From CAYNND01 sp964398775 (lineage in GTDB: Bacteria > Patescibacteriota > Minisyncoccia > Phycocordibacterales > UBA2100): a stretch of 64,000 nucleotides of DNA. The notes beneath the pieces were generated by a model, which saw only the letters and a program-made list of their open reading frames with translations, made no database searches and was not told the origin of the DNA. Shown one piece after another: positions 9,339 to 16,600 of the stretch. Made by a program: the position numbers and the translations under genes. Where the stretch lies: positions 72,024-136,023 of the forward strand of contig CAYNND010000001.1 of NCBI GenBank assembly GCA_964398775.1, in the 5' to 3' direction. How positions within the stretch are numbered: the first letter of the stretch is position 1; every line of letters begins with the position of its first letter.

Positions 9339-9617
9339 TCAACTTGCAATGAGCTCCTGCTTCTTCCCTTTACTCAGCAACTTGATAGCTGCTTCACGTT
9401 TGAGCGCTTCTGAGCGGGTGAGCCCGCACTCGCTGTACGCGATGCGACGCACACCACGAGAGCGTGTGTAGCGGCCACCCTTACCTGCTTGGTGCGTCTT
9501 GAGGCGTGCATCAAGGTCATTGGTCATACCGGTGTAGAGCGAGTCATCGTCGCACTCCAAGATATAGACACAAAACGATGTGTCTGGTGCGGGTTCTGTT
9601 TGAGGTCGTTGTTTCAC
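9339..9617 (-). CDS. GIY-YIG nuclease-like protein, UPF0213 family
   Basis: A single GIY-YIG domain of 92 residues. FCVYILECDDDSLYTGMTND carries the VYI...YTG core, followed by the conserved Arg in DLDARLKTH. Next come GGRYTRSRGVRRI and the Glu in EALKREAAIK. The GTG at 9617 lies 6 nt after TATACT (9624-9629) and gives the normal family length of about 90 residues, so it is preferred over ATGs further upstream. UPF0213 proteins are thought to cut DNA near repair intermediates, but the role is not settled. Confidence 0.9.
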   Translation of the reverse strand: MKQRPQTEPAPDTSFCVYILECDDDSLYTGMTNDLDARLKTHQAGKGGRYTRSRGVRRIAYSECGLTRSEALKREAAIKLLSKGKKQELIAS

Positions 9618-9623
9618 TCCTTG

Positions 9624-9629
9624 AGTATA
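9624..9629 (-). promoter_or_regulatory. -10 hexamer TATACT
   Basis: TATACT, 6 nt (CAAGGA), then a GTG start at 9617. Confidence 0.5.
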
Positions 9630-9664
9630 CCACCCCCTCCCGTACATGCTGTTTTTTGCAAGCG

Positions 9665-11005
9665 CTACGGAAGCTGCTTCCCCTTCCATCGCTCGTAGTC
9701 AAACGCATATGTTTTCATAAATGCTGCCTTCAATGCATCGACTGCTTTCTGCGTCTTAGCGTCACTTACTTTCACTGTGATATCGTCGATGATTTTTACG
9801 GTACATTTTGCTTTTCCTTTCTTTGCGAGGCATGGCATGACCCCAGCGGCAACTGCCTTTTGGTACTCAATGAGCCCATGCGTGTAGTACATGAGGATAA
9901 GCGGCTCCGTATGCGCTGCAAGTTCTGCATCAGAGGCTGCATAGATAGCACGGTGAATGTTGTACTGCTCAGAAATCTCCTTGTTCATCTTGATACCCAC
10001 ATCGTTTACCGCACGCTCGTATGCCATAAGTGGTGTGACGATGTTTTGTATCTGTGTTGAGACTGCCTGCAGACCACCAGCGCTGGTGAAATCAATCTTT
10101 TGGAATCCATGCTTGATAGTGTACTGACTGCGCACATGTGCGAGCTGCTCACGTGCAACTATCACTTTTGCATCAAGTGGAATCGCAGTACTGACACGGA
10201 GGAAGAATGTAAGCGGCGCATACACAGGACTTGCGAGAAGTGCTGTCGTACGCTCCCAGTTTGCAAGGAGTGCATCTTTCTCTTTGATGCTTGTGTCGAG
10301 CTGCGCGACGTATTCGTTCCCGTAGAGGTTCTGCAGGTTCGGCTGCTTCAAGAGAAACTGACTTTTGTTTTTATGTGCGATGATGACTTCGCGTGCCTTT
10401 GCTCTGATGTGTGTGAGGTGTCGCAGGTATGTATATGACTGCTCCGGTGTCGAAAAAAAGAACTGACCATTGGCAAAGGCAAACGCAGTACTCTGCACAC
10501 TGAGTGCGCGGTAGGTGTCACGTGACTGAGCGATGAGTGCGAGCACTGCTTCGTGGTACTTCGTATCATACGGAGCAACGAGTGCATCATTGTACTCAGG
10601 ACGTACCTCAACGATTGCCCCCCAGAGGCGCCTTCCCGCTGCAGTTGATTGCATGCGCTTCACGATATCCTTTCGCTGGTTGTAGAGCTGTGTGATTTGT
10701 TTACTGTGTGCATCGAACTCTGCAGCGAGCTTTGCAAAATCATTTGAAACTTTTACTTCTCGCGTACCGATGTCGAATGCTGCTGCGAGCGCCTTCTCGG
10801 TCTCAAGCTCGTACTGCTGCTTTGCTATGCGGTACGCACGCATATCCTTCTCAATAGGTAAAAACACTCCAGGGGCTGCTGTAGTCATGTCGAGCATCGC
10901 TTGCGCAGCGGCAAAGACTTCATGCCGAGGGACCGGCTCTTCTGCATATGCAGCAAGTGGGACAATAAGTACACAGCACAGTGCGAGCACACGGAGGTGG
11001 TTCAT
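9665..11005 (-). CDS. Secreted hypothetical protein, mostly helical
   Basis: A 446-residue protein with a clear signal peptide (MNHLRVLALCCVLIVPLAAYA, cleavage near residue 21). The rest is long amphipathic helices rich in Ala, Gln and Lys. Two Cys lie close together near residue 395 (MPCLAKKGKAKC) and may form a disulfide. I do not recognise a family. A helical extracytoplasmic structural protein is the most that can be said. TATACT lies 7 nt before the ATG. Confidence 0.75.
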   Translation of the reverse strand: MNHLRVLALCCVLIVPLAAYAEEPVPRHEVFAAAQAMLDMTTAAPGVFLPIEKDMRAYRIAKQQYELETEKALAAAFDIGTREVKVSNDFAKLAAEFDAHSKQITQLYNQRKDIVKRMQSTAAGRRLWGAIVEVRPEYNDALVAPYDTKYHEAVLALIAQSRDTYRALSVQSTAFAFANGQFFFSTPEQSYTYLRHLTHIRAKAREVIIAHKNKSQFLLKQPNLQNLYGNEYVAQLDTSIKEKDALLANWERTTALLASPVYAPLTFFLRVSTAIPLDAKVIVAREQLAHVRSQYTIKHGFQKIDFTSAGGLQAVSTQIQNIVTPLMAYERAVNDVGIKMNKEISEQYNIHRAIYAASDAELAAHTEPLILMYYTHGLIEYQKAVAAGVMPCLAKKGKAKCTVKIIDDITVKVSDAKTQKAVDALKAAFMKTYAFDYERWKGKQLP

Positions 11006-11060
11006 GCGCAGTAGTATAGCAACACTGTGTAGCAGGTGCTAGACGTGGGCAATTGAAGCA

Positions 11061-12326
11061 CTATGGCTTCTGGATGAGCTTTGGGTTCTTCCCCCAGACG
11101 TTCACACTAAAGGTCCATATACCGCCGTAGAGCTTTGGGTTACGGGTTGAGAACACGACACGGCAACTCCCCTGCTCAAATCCATCAACAGTAAACCAGT
11201 TTGAGTCTTGAGTGCCTTCAAGTGTCTGTAGCGCTCCTGCTTGTTTTGTGAGTTCAACAAATGATTGCTGCAGCGGTGAGCCCATAAAGAATGTATCGAA
11301 CTTTCCTGAGACTGCGCCGGTGTATGGATGCACGACTACGATGATGGGCGATGCGCCGCGATTACCATCGCCGACTGCCTGAAGTGCACATGCCCCATCA
11401 TGGGAGACTGCTAGATGCTTGCCTGGAAGTATCGAGTGTCCTTTGGTACGCGGGTCATACACAACGGTCTCGGTAAAATCACTATCAAATGCGCATGCGC
11501 CTGATGATGTTGTCAGCAACACTTTCCCGGGAAAGAAATCACTGAGTTGCGCATCATATATTCCCTGTGGTGCACAGGTCGTCGGAATCCATGCACCATC
11601 TTCACCTGCTGGTGTGTTACCCATATCATGGAGCGGCATGTCAGCGAGTGTGACTGTTTTTGTAGTGCCATCTTTCATTGTCACTGAGACACTTTTTGAG
11701 CCTGGAGCAAGTTTCACTGATGCGATAGTTTGCGCACTCTTTTGTAGTGCGCTGAATGTATCCTTTCGTTGTGTGCGCGTCGGCGTACCACTTTCGCTCC
11801 AGCACGAATCATATGCTTTGCCTTTTTGTACAACACGGTCAAACTGTGCCTCGACAATCTCATTTCCCGCTGCATCTTTTTTCCCGGTGCGCACAGGGTT
11901 GCTCAGTGCGTATGTAACTTCGACAACAAGCGTACACGAATCGCCAAATGGTCCCATGGTGCCGACAGTGTCGCTATGCAGAGAGAAATTACTCATCGTG
12001 CCATCTGGTACTTGATAGTCACCGCGCGGAGTTTCGACAATCACAGCTGGCGCGCCGAACGGTCCTTTTTGTGTGAAGAATCGCTCAAAGCCTGACATAT
12101 CAGAAAAACTGTACTCACCACTCACTTCAAAGGACGCTGCTGCAGGCTGCTCGCCGATAGTTTCTGGTGCCCCCTTCGGAACAACTATCTCTATATCTGC
12201 TGCACCTGTGTCAGATGTTCCAGGCTGTGATGCTGTGCCCTGCTTTGAAAGACCGCCGATATATACCCCACCGATAAACGCGACAATAACGAAAAACACA
12301 CCGAGCATTGCAAGACCTTGTTTCAT
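11061..12326 (-). CDS. Membrane-anchored hypothetical protein
   Basis: A 421-residue protein with one N-terminal membrane anchor (residues 5-27, Gly-rich end GGVYIGG). An Ala/Pro/Glu linker and a large beta-rich extracytoplasmic part follow. It contains repeated strand-turn units (SVKLAPGSKSVSVTMKDGTT) and paired Cys (CTLVVE, YDSCW, TTCAPQG, SGACAF). It starts 12 nt after the small membrane gene stops and is probably co-transcribed with it. No known domain was recognised. Confidence 0.75.
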   Translation of the reverse strand: MKQGLAMLGVFFVIVAFIGGVYIGGLSKQGTASQPGTSDTGAADIEIVVPKGAPETIGEQPAAASFEVSGEYSFSDMSGFERFFTQKGPFGAPAVIVETPRGDYQVPDGTMSNFSLHSDTVGTMGPFGDSCTLVVEVTYALSNPVRTGKKDAAGNEIVEAQFDRVVQKGKAYDSCWSESGTPTRTQRKDTFSALQKSAQTIASVKLAPGSKSVSVTMKDGTTKTVTLADMPLHDMGNTPAGEDGAWIPTTCAPQGIYDAQLSDFFPGKVLLTTSSGACAFDSDFTETVVYDPRTKGHSILPGKHLAVSHDGACALQAVGDGNRGASPIIVVVHPYTGAVSGKFDTFFMGSPLQQSFVELTKQAGALQTLEGTQDSNWFTVDGFEQGSCRVVFSTRNPKLYGGIWTFSVNVWGKNPKLIQKP

Positions 12327-12338
12327 ATATGAGAAAAG

Positions 12339-12530
12339 CTAGTCTTTCTTACAGAGCAGAACTGATGCGAGGTATATACCGACCGCAAGCCCAGCAAGTC
12401 CAGTAATAAGCGCATATGGAGCAATGAGCTCATGAAAATGTGCGCCGAGAGCGAGCCCGACTAAGAGCACCGAGGCCTTGAGCATCGCAGCCTGTTGCCA
12501 CGATAGTGTGTAATCTCTAAAAAGGTTCAT
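12339..12530 (-). CDS. Small two-helix membrane protein
   Basis: 63 residues with two hydrophobic segments (about 14-30 and 36-58) joined by HFHELIAPY. It ends in LLCKKD, which places the C terminus at the cytoplasmic face. No family was recognised. It is the first gene of a pair with the anchored protein that follows. Confidence 0.7.
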   Translation of the reverse strand: MNLFRDYTLSWQQAAMLKASVLLVGLALGAHFHELIAPYALITGLAGLAVGIYLASVLLCKKD

Positions 12531-12536
12531 ACTATA

Positions 12537-12542
12537 AGTGTA
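12537..12542 (-). promoter_or_regulatory. -10 hexamer TACACT
   Basis: TACACT, 6 nt, then the ATG at 12530. Confidence 0.5.
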
Positions 12543-12570
12543 GCATGGTGCAGAGCGTATGAGTTTCTGG

Positions 12571-12596
12571 TATAGTATCGCCGACTCACGTGAGTC
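12571..12596 (+). promoter_or_regulatory. Candidate promoter of the tRNA-Gln locus and a perfect palindrome
   Basis: TATAGT at 12571-12576, preceded by TGG, is a likely -10. It is followed at 12583-12596 by the perfect 14-nt palindrome GACTCACGTGAGTC. The palindrome would lie at the 5' end of the transcript, as a hairpin, or serve as an operator. No convincing -35 was found. Confidence 0.4.
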
Positions 12597-12600
12597 ATAA

Positions 12601-12675
12601 GGCAGAACGTCTAATGGCAGGACAATGAAATAGAAACTGCTTTCTATTTCATCTGGTCGTTAACGAATTTGCTTT
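12601..12675 (+). ncRNA. tRNA-like sequence with an expanded central hairpin
   Basis: It contains GTCTAATGGCAGGAC, nearly identical to the D arm of the tRNA-Gln 230 nt downstream. In place of an anticodon arm there is a perfect 12-bp stem (ATGAAATAGAAA, loop CTGC, TTTCTATTTCAT at 12625-12652). GCAGA near the 5' end could pair with TTTGC near 12669. No normal T arm or anticodon is present. It is probably a tRNA-derived remnant or a small structured RNA. Confidence 0.4.
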
Positions 12676-12690
12676 GTTTGTGTATAGCGC

Positions 12691-12829
12691 TGCCAAATCG
12701 TCGGGTAGGAGCAGGGTCGTAAACCAGCTCGCTCGTCAGTAATGGTAATGCGAGAGTAATTGCTAGATTGTCGGGTGGGAGCAAGGTCATAAACCAGCTT
12801 ACTTGTCAGAATGGTAATGTGAGAGTTAT
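12691..12829 (+). repeat. Two tandem tRNA-length units upstream of tRNA-Gln
   Basis: Unit 1 (12691-12760, 70 nt) and unit 2 (12761-12829, 69 nt) are similar and run straight into tRNA-Gln at 12830. Both start like the tRNA (TGCYARATYGTC). Each has a first hairpin (GAGC...GCTC in unit 1, GAGC...GCTT in unit 2) and a second (CTCG...CGAG and CTTG...TGAG). The differences keep the pairing through G-T pairs. Neither has a usable anticodon arm or T arm. Confidence 0.65.
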
Positions 12830-12900
12830 TGCCAGATCGTCTAATGGTAGGACAGAGGCCTTTGAAGCCTTTAATCTTGGTTCGATTCCAAGTCTGGCAG
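12830..12900 (+). tRNA. tRNA-Gln (anticodon TTG)
   Basis: A full cloverleaf of 71 nt. The acceptor TGCCAGA (12830-12836) pairs with TCTGGCA (12893-12899), and the discriminator is G. The D arm is GTCTAATGGTAGGAC. The anticodon stem GAGGC/GCCTT encloses loop CTTTGAA, with anticodon TTG at 12862-12864. The T arm is CTTGG-TTCGATT-CCAAG. CCA is not encoded (CAAAA follows), so it must be added by a CCA-adding enzyme. Confidence 0.97.
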
Positions 12901-13080
12901 CAAAATAGGAGAAAAATGAGTCAGCATTTTTCGACGTAATTTTGATAGCCAGACTTGGAATCGAACGACGGAGGCACGAAGCCGTTTTGTATTCAAAACG
13001 TTGCCGAGTCGCGGCGCCAGTGTACTTATGAGCGCAGCGAATTAGTAAAAACGGGCGCGATTCCAAGTCTGGCAGCAAAA
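12883..13080. repeat. Direct and inverted copies of the tRNA-Gln 3' end
   Basis: The last 18 nt of the tRNA plus CAAAA (12883-12905) recur as an exact 23-nt direct repeat at 13058-13080. Between them, 12948-12966 is the exact inverted copy of tRNA positions 12880-12898. The inverted and distal direct copies enclose a GC-rich core of about 90 nt. The direct repeats resemble attachment sites at a tRNA 3' end, but no integrase or cargo gene lies between them. Confidence 0.85.
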
Positions 13081-13112
13081 AAATCGCCTGCACCTCCTGA
13101 GAGAGTGCAGGC
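13077..13112 (-). terminator. Intrinsic terminator
   Basis: Stem GCCTGCAC (13086-13093) and GTGCAGGC (13105-13112). On the minus strand it is followed by GATTTTTTT. It lies just after the stop of the gene at 13118. Confidence 0.85.
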
Positions 13113-13117
13113 TCGAT

Positions 13118-13435
13118 TTAGTCCTCGATCTGCTGTGCAGAAATTCCGAGGACTATGGCGATAATTATGGCAGACGCCTGCACCGCGCATGCAATGACCC
13201 ACCCGAGAGCAAAAATCAGGAATGTGAGGTCTTCGCAGTCACGTGCGCGCGACATCTGTCTGCACTCGCCAAACTTGTCGAGACTTTGTGATATGCCGTC
13301 GGCCATCAGCCCCGTGCCTGTGTAGAGCCCGTGCCACCAGAGGTAGCACATGAGCGCTGCAAGCGCGAGACATGGGACGATACGGACAACCACAGGGAGC
13401 CGCAACACCAACCGTGCGAATTCATCCACCTTCAA
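13118..13435 (-). CDS. Small two-helix membrane protein
   Basis: 105 residues with membrane segments near 16-34 and 72-99. The loop between them carries two Cys (FGECRQMSRARDCED), which may form an extracytoplasmic disulfide. The start is TTG at 13435 with a Shine-Dalgarno (AAAGG) just upstream, plus a TATAAT about 50 nt upstream. This standard layout, together with the terminator behind it, differs from most genes here. Family unknown. Confidence 0.65.
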   Translation of the reverse strand: MKVDEFARLVLRLPVVVRIVPCLALAALMCYLWWHGLYTGTGLMADGISQSLDKFGECRQMSRARDCEDLTFLIFALGWVIACAVQASAIIIAIVLGISAQQIED

Positions 13436-13537
13436 CCTGCCTTTCTATTGGAGCCTAGTGATGAGTGAAATCGTACAAATATATTATACCATAAATATGG
13501 TTTGAGTCAATAATGACTAGCGCCTGCATTCCCTTGC

Positions 13538-13543
13538 TATACT
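13538..13543 (+). promoter_or_regulatory. -10 hexamer TATACT
   Basis: TATACT, 6 nt (TGCCCC), then the ATG at 13550. Confidence 0.6.
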
Positions 13544-13549
13544 TGCCCC

Positions 13550-13915
13550 ATGGCACATGAAGTACTCAGCGTTGATTTGGTAAACGACGGCACATCGTAT
13601 GACGCACCGCAGCCACATGAGCGCTTTTATCGCGAGTACGCTGAACTGAAGACTCATTTCACACAGATACTCGGCGGTATTGTCGGGCGGCTTGATAGAA
13701 AAGAAATGGAGAGTCTGCGATTTTCTCTGGAAGACATCGCTGCAAAAGAGCTGCAGAAAATACACCCACCGACAATCGATTTCCGACGCATGGAGCTCCG
13801 ACTCAAAGAAGAACGTCTCGCACAAGACATGAAACAGTGGGTCATCTATACAGTTATCTGGGCAGGTGATGGGCGCAACGATAGTATCCGCTGGACGTTC
13901 ACCATCCCCCGCTAA
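13550..13915 (+). CDS. Small soluble hypothetical protein
   Basis: 121 residues with no signal peptide. A long amphipathic helix with many charges covers residues 22-65 (HERFYREYAELKTHF, RKEMESLRFSLEDIAAKEL). A second helix (RMELRLKEERLAQDM) and a short C-terminal beta part (VIYTVIWAGD, IRWTFTIPR) follow. No family was recognised. It is followed 29 nt later by the peptidase-like gene, which has its own promoter. Confidence 0.6.
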   Translation: MAHEVLSVDLVNDGTSYDAPQPHERFYREYAELKTHFTQILGGIVGRLDRKEMESLRFSLEDIAAKELQKIHPPTIDFRRMELRLKEERLAQDMKQWVIYTVIWAGDGRNDSIRWTFTIPR

Positions 13916-13932
13916 CTCCCCACGAGAACTGG

Positions 13933-13938
13933 TATACT
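13933..13938 (+). promoter_or_regulatory. -10 hexamer TATACT
   Basis: TATACT, 6 nt (TTCACT), then the ATG at 13945. Confidence 0.6.
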
Positions 13939-13944
13939 TTCACT

Positions 13945-14991
13945 ATGATTCGAGAACGAGGGCGTCGTGAAATAACTGGGAGGCGAGAGCTCATTCAGAA
14001 AGACCCGCAGGTGCAGGAACTCATCCATGTGTTGAGCGAGTCAGCGCGCGGTAAAGTCATCAATGCAATACCGAATCGAGATATTCCGGAAGACATACGA
14101 GATGCTGTGCGTACCTCTGTCCGTGCAGTGCGTGCATACATGCACCACTTGAAGATACCGGTCCGCTTATCTGAGAAAGATATCCTGAAGCGCTGCCGAT
14201 TTGTCGCAGATTCTGTAGCAACGTTTCGCGACCCAGGCGGCCATACATTTGAAATTAAACCACTTCCTGCAGCGCTCTACGATACATTTACAGAACTCTT
14301 TGTCATACATACACCGAACACCCACCGTACTGATCGTTTTAACCTCATCCGCATACTTATGCATGAAATCATGCATAGTATTTCCCATAACGAAACACGT
14401 ATAGTACGACACCCCACAGGCTCTATCAGAATGATACACACATCAGGGTACAAAAATGCACGCAGCGAACATGGTGAGCGGAGAGAAGTCATCGAAGAGC
14501 GCTTCATTGGCTTTAATGAAGCGATCACCGACCTCATGGCGCTGCGAGCGATATCGCACGCACAAGCTCTTCCTGCAGGATACGTGCAACTCTCCCACAC
14601 CAATGATGGATACACTGATGAAAAGAATCTCGTTCACATCATCTGCGTGACGATTGGTGGGAGAATCGGAAAGTCTACCGAAGAAATGGAGCGTATGTTC
14701 TTCAAAGGATACATCGATGGTTCGCGTATGAATCTCCGCATCATCGCTGAGCACTTTGGTCCACAAGCGCTCAGTGTCCTCTCAAAGCTCGGGCAGCACC
14801 GAGATGCTCCGTATCATGGCAGCGTCTTGAACAGTAAAATCACTTCTTGGTTTACCCATGCACTGGACGCGCAGCGCGATGAGCTCTATCACGAAATAAT
14901 GAGCTACCCAACACCGCAACAACTTGCTCGTGAGGAGCTAGAAAAGAAGGCGTACTATGATGCACCACGCCCTGATAGTAGCGAGGAGTAA
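13945..14991 (+). CDS. Cytoplasmic zinc-metallopeptidase-like protein (HEIMH)
   Basis: 348 residues with no signal peptide. H140-E-I-M-H144 is a zinc-binding HExxH helix, and a candidate third ligand is E192 in FNEAITDLMA, 48 residues later, as in gluzincins. The N terminus is basic (RERGRREITGRRE). Nothing in the sequence names a substrate. Two other proteins in this window (40783-41646 and 51002-52045) have a similar core, so this may be a lineage-specific peptidase set. Confidence 0.7.
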   Translation: MIRERGRREITGRRELIQKDPQVQELIHVLSESARGKVINAIPNRDIPEDIRDAVRTSVRAVRAYMHHLKIPVRLSEKDILKRCRFVADSVATFRDPGGHTFEIKPLPAALYDTFTELFVIHTPNTHRTDRFNLIRILMHEIMHSISHNETRIVRHPTGSIRMIHTSGYKNARSEHGERREVIEERFIGFNEAITDLMALRAISHAQALPAGYVQLSHTNDGYTDEKNLVHIICVTIGGRIGKSTEEMERMFFKGYIDGSRMNLRIIAEHFGPQALSVLSKLGQHRDAPYHGSVLNSKITSWFTHALDAQRDELYHEIMSYPTPQQLAREELEKKAYYDAPRPDSSEE

Positions 14992-15474
14992 TTATGCCTT
15001 TTTTCGTTTTGCTTGCTCTGCGTGACGGTACTCGTTGTAGAGCAGTAGCACAACGACAAGGTCGTAGAGGGTAATGATGAAGAGCCAGTACGACCACACG
15101 AACATAAGACGTACGCACTGGTACACAAAAAAGAGGAGCAAGATGCGCATCGCTTTCGTGTATGCCCACTGACGGCGAAACCAGATACCTTCGACAAGCA
15201 CAATGTTGATGATGCCGTGAATCGCAAGGTACCCACTGATAAACCATATATCAAATGTGGTGATGTTTCCTGGCTGCATGCTTAAGTACTGCGATACCAC
15301 ACCGTCGCCTTCAAAGTCAGTCACAAGCGTCGTCACTTTTGCAAAAAAGCGTATCGCGAGTTCACTCCCTGTTGTGAAAATAACTGCCGCCGCAACCAAA
15401 TCAACAACCGCAGCAACACCTTTCACGATAAGGGTCACATCAAAGAGACGTTTAAAATGTTCTCGAGAAAGCAT
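14992..15474 (-). CDS. DUF2127-family membrane protein
   Basis: 160 residues from MLSREHFKRLFD, with four membrane segments. It shows the typical first helix LFDVTLIVKGVAAVVDLVAA, then FDIWFISGYLAIHGIINIVLVEGIW, and a basic C terminus (RHAEQAKRKKA). This matches the DUF2127 pattern, whose function is unknown. Start 15474 lies 2 nt after the upstream gene stops; the longer reading would run into that gene. It is the last gene of the DUF2339 operon. Confidence 0.8.
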   Translation of the reverse strand: MLSREHFKRLFDVTLIVKGVAAVVDLVAAAVIFTTGSELAIRFFAKVTTLVTDFEGDGVVSQYLSMQPGNITTFDIWFISGYLAIHGIINIVLVEGIWFRRQWAYTKAMRILLLFFVYQCVRLMFVWSYWLFIITLYDLVVVLLLYNEYRHAEQAKRKKA

Positions 15475-15476
15475 GG

Positions 15477-16599
15477 TTATGTGGTAGGTGTTGGCGGCTG
15501 ACTCTGTCTGAACATGAGTGCAGTCATCGCGATAAGTACAAGAATCACAAGCCCTATTCCTGCCCATGGCAACCACGTGTACTGCTCGGTGAGTCTACTC
15601 TCCCCCTCATCACACACGTCGCCAATTTTGTCGCCGTCTGTGTCTCGCTGGTCACGGTTTGTAATGAGCGGGCAGTTATCGTGTATATTCACGTATCCGT
15701 CTCTGTCAAAATCATCACATGCATCACCGACTCCATTACTGTCGATATCTTCCTGACCTGCATTTGCAATACCGCGGCAGTTATCTTGTGCATCAACGAC
15801 GCCATCACCATCAGTATCAGCTGGAGTATAGAGCGGGTTTGGAGTTGAGAGTCCAACACTTCCCTGTTTACTCTGTGCGCCACTGAGTTGTGGTGATTCA
15901 CTTGTGTGTATTGCCTCCTGACGATCTGCACCGGTGTAGAGCGTATACTGACCACCTGGCTGGGCTAGAAATGTAATACCGTCGATACGAGTGCCGCTTG
16001 TCTGAGGAAGCACAGTCACTCCACTCACTCGAACTGGCTGTGAATACCAGAGAGTTACCTTCCATGTATGTGCGCGCTCCATAGGGAAACGGAGAGTGCC
16101 GTAGGGATATGCTTCATATGCACGGGCCACTTTCTCACCTTGAGCAGAGATGATACTTACAGAGCTGTGAGTGGGTGCTGCAGAATACGCAGCAAGGTCT
16201 ATCTGTATACCAGTACTCTCTACTTCAACACTCCCTTCTGTGCTTATCACTAGTTCTACGCTATTTTCACCAGCTCCATACGGGAGGTCATAGGATGTGT
16301 TGCCGTCTGAATCAGTGAGCACATTGTTCGTGTATGCTCCACCGACAGTCGCAGAAAATTGAGGGCCCTCTACCTGTGTGTAGTTGTAGACGAATGGCAC
16401 AAAGAGCTCTGCACCTTTCTGCTCGAGCGCAGCGTATGCAGAATTACCAAAGCCGAACTTGTATGGAATCGAAACGACTGTAGGAATAGAAATCTTTGGC
16501 ACGACAACGGGCGTCACTGTTGTAAACACAGCTCGCACGTCAGCAGATGCAATAGACGTTACAGCGCAGAGCGCGATAGCTACTGAAATGAAGTATTTC
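15477..16599 (-). CDS. Surface protein with thrombospondin type 3 repeats
   Basis: An N-terminal signal peptide (about residues 1-20) is followed by a beta-rich part of about 230 residues. Calcium-binding thrombospondin type 3 repeats follow (DTDGDGVVDAQDNC, DSNGVGDACDD, DRDGYVNIHDNC, DTDGDKIGDVCD; about 265-330). One membrane anchor (WAGIGLVILVLIAMTALMF) and a short Pro/Thr tail end the protein. The repeats form a rigid calcium-loaded stalk, so the N-terminal part is probably held away from the cell. The ATG at 16601-16599 overlaps the DUF2339 stop (TAATG), so 16601 is the true 5' base of the start codon. Confidence 0.85.
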
Positions 16600-16600
16600 A

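Noticed and set aside
9506..10060. 184-residue rightward frame rich in Cys, His and Arg
   Set aside because: It is opposite the GIY-YIG and secreted-protein genes; composition is typical of an antisense reading.
12691..12829. Two additional tRNA genes
   Set aside because: No T arm with TTCRA, no 5-bp anticodon stem with 7-nt loop, and poor acceptor pairing.
12883..13080. Integrated plasmid or genomic island at tRNA-Gln
   Set aside because: The direct repeats enclose about 150 nt with no gene and no integrase.
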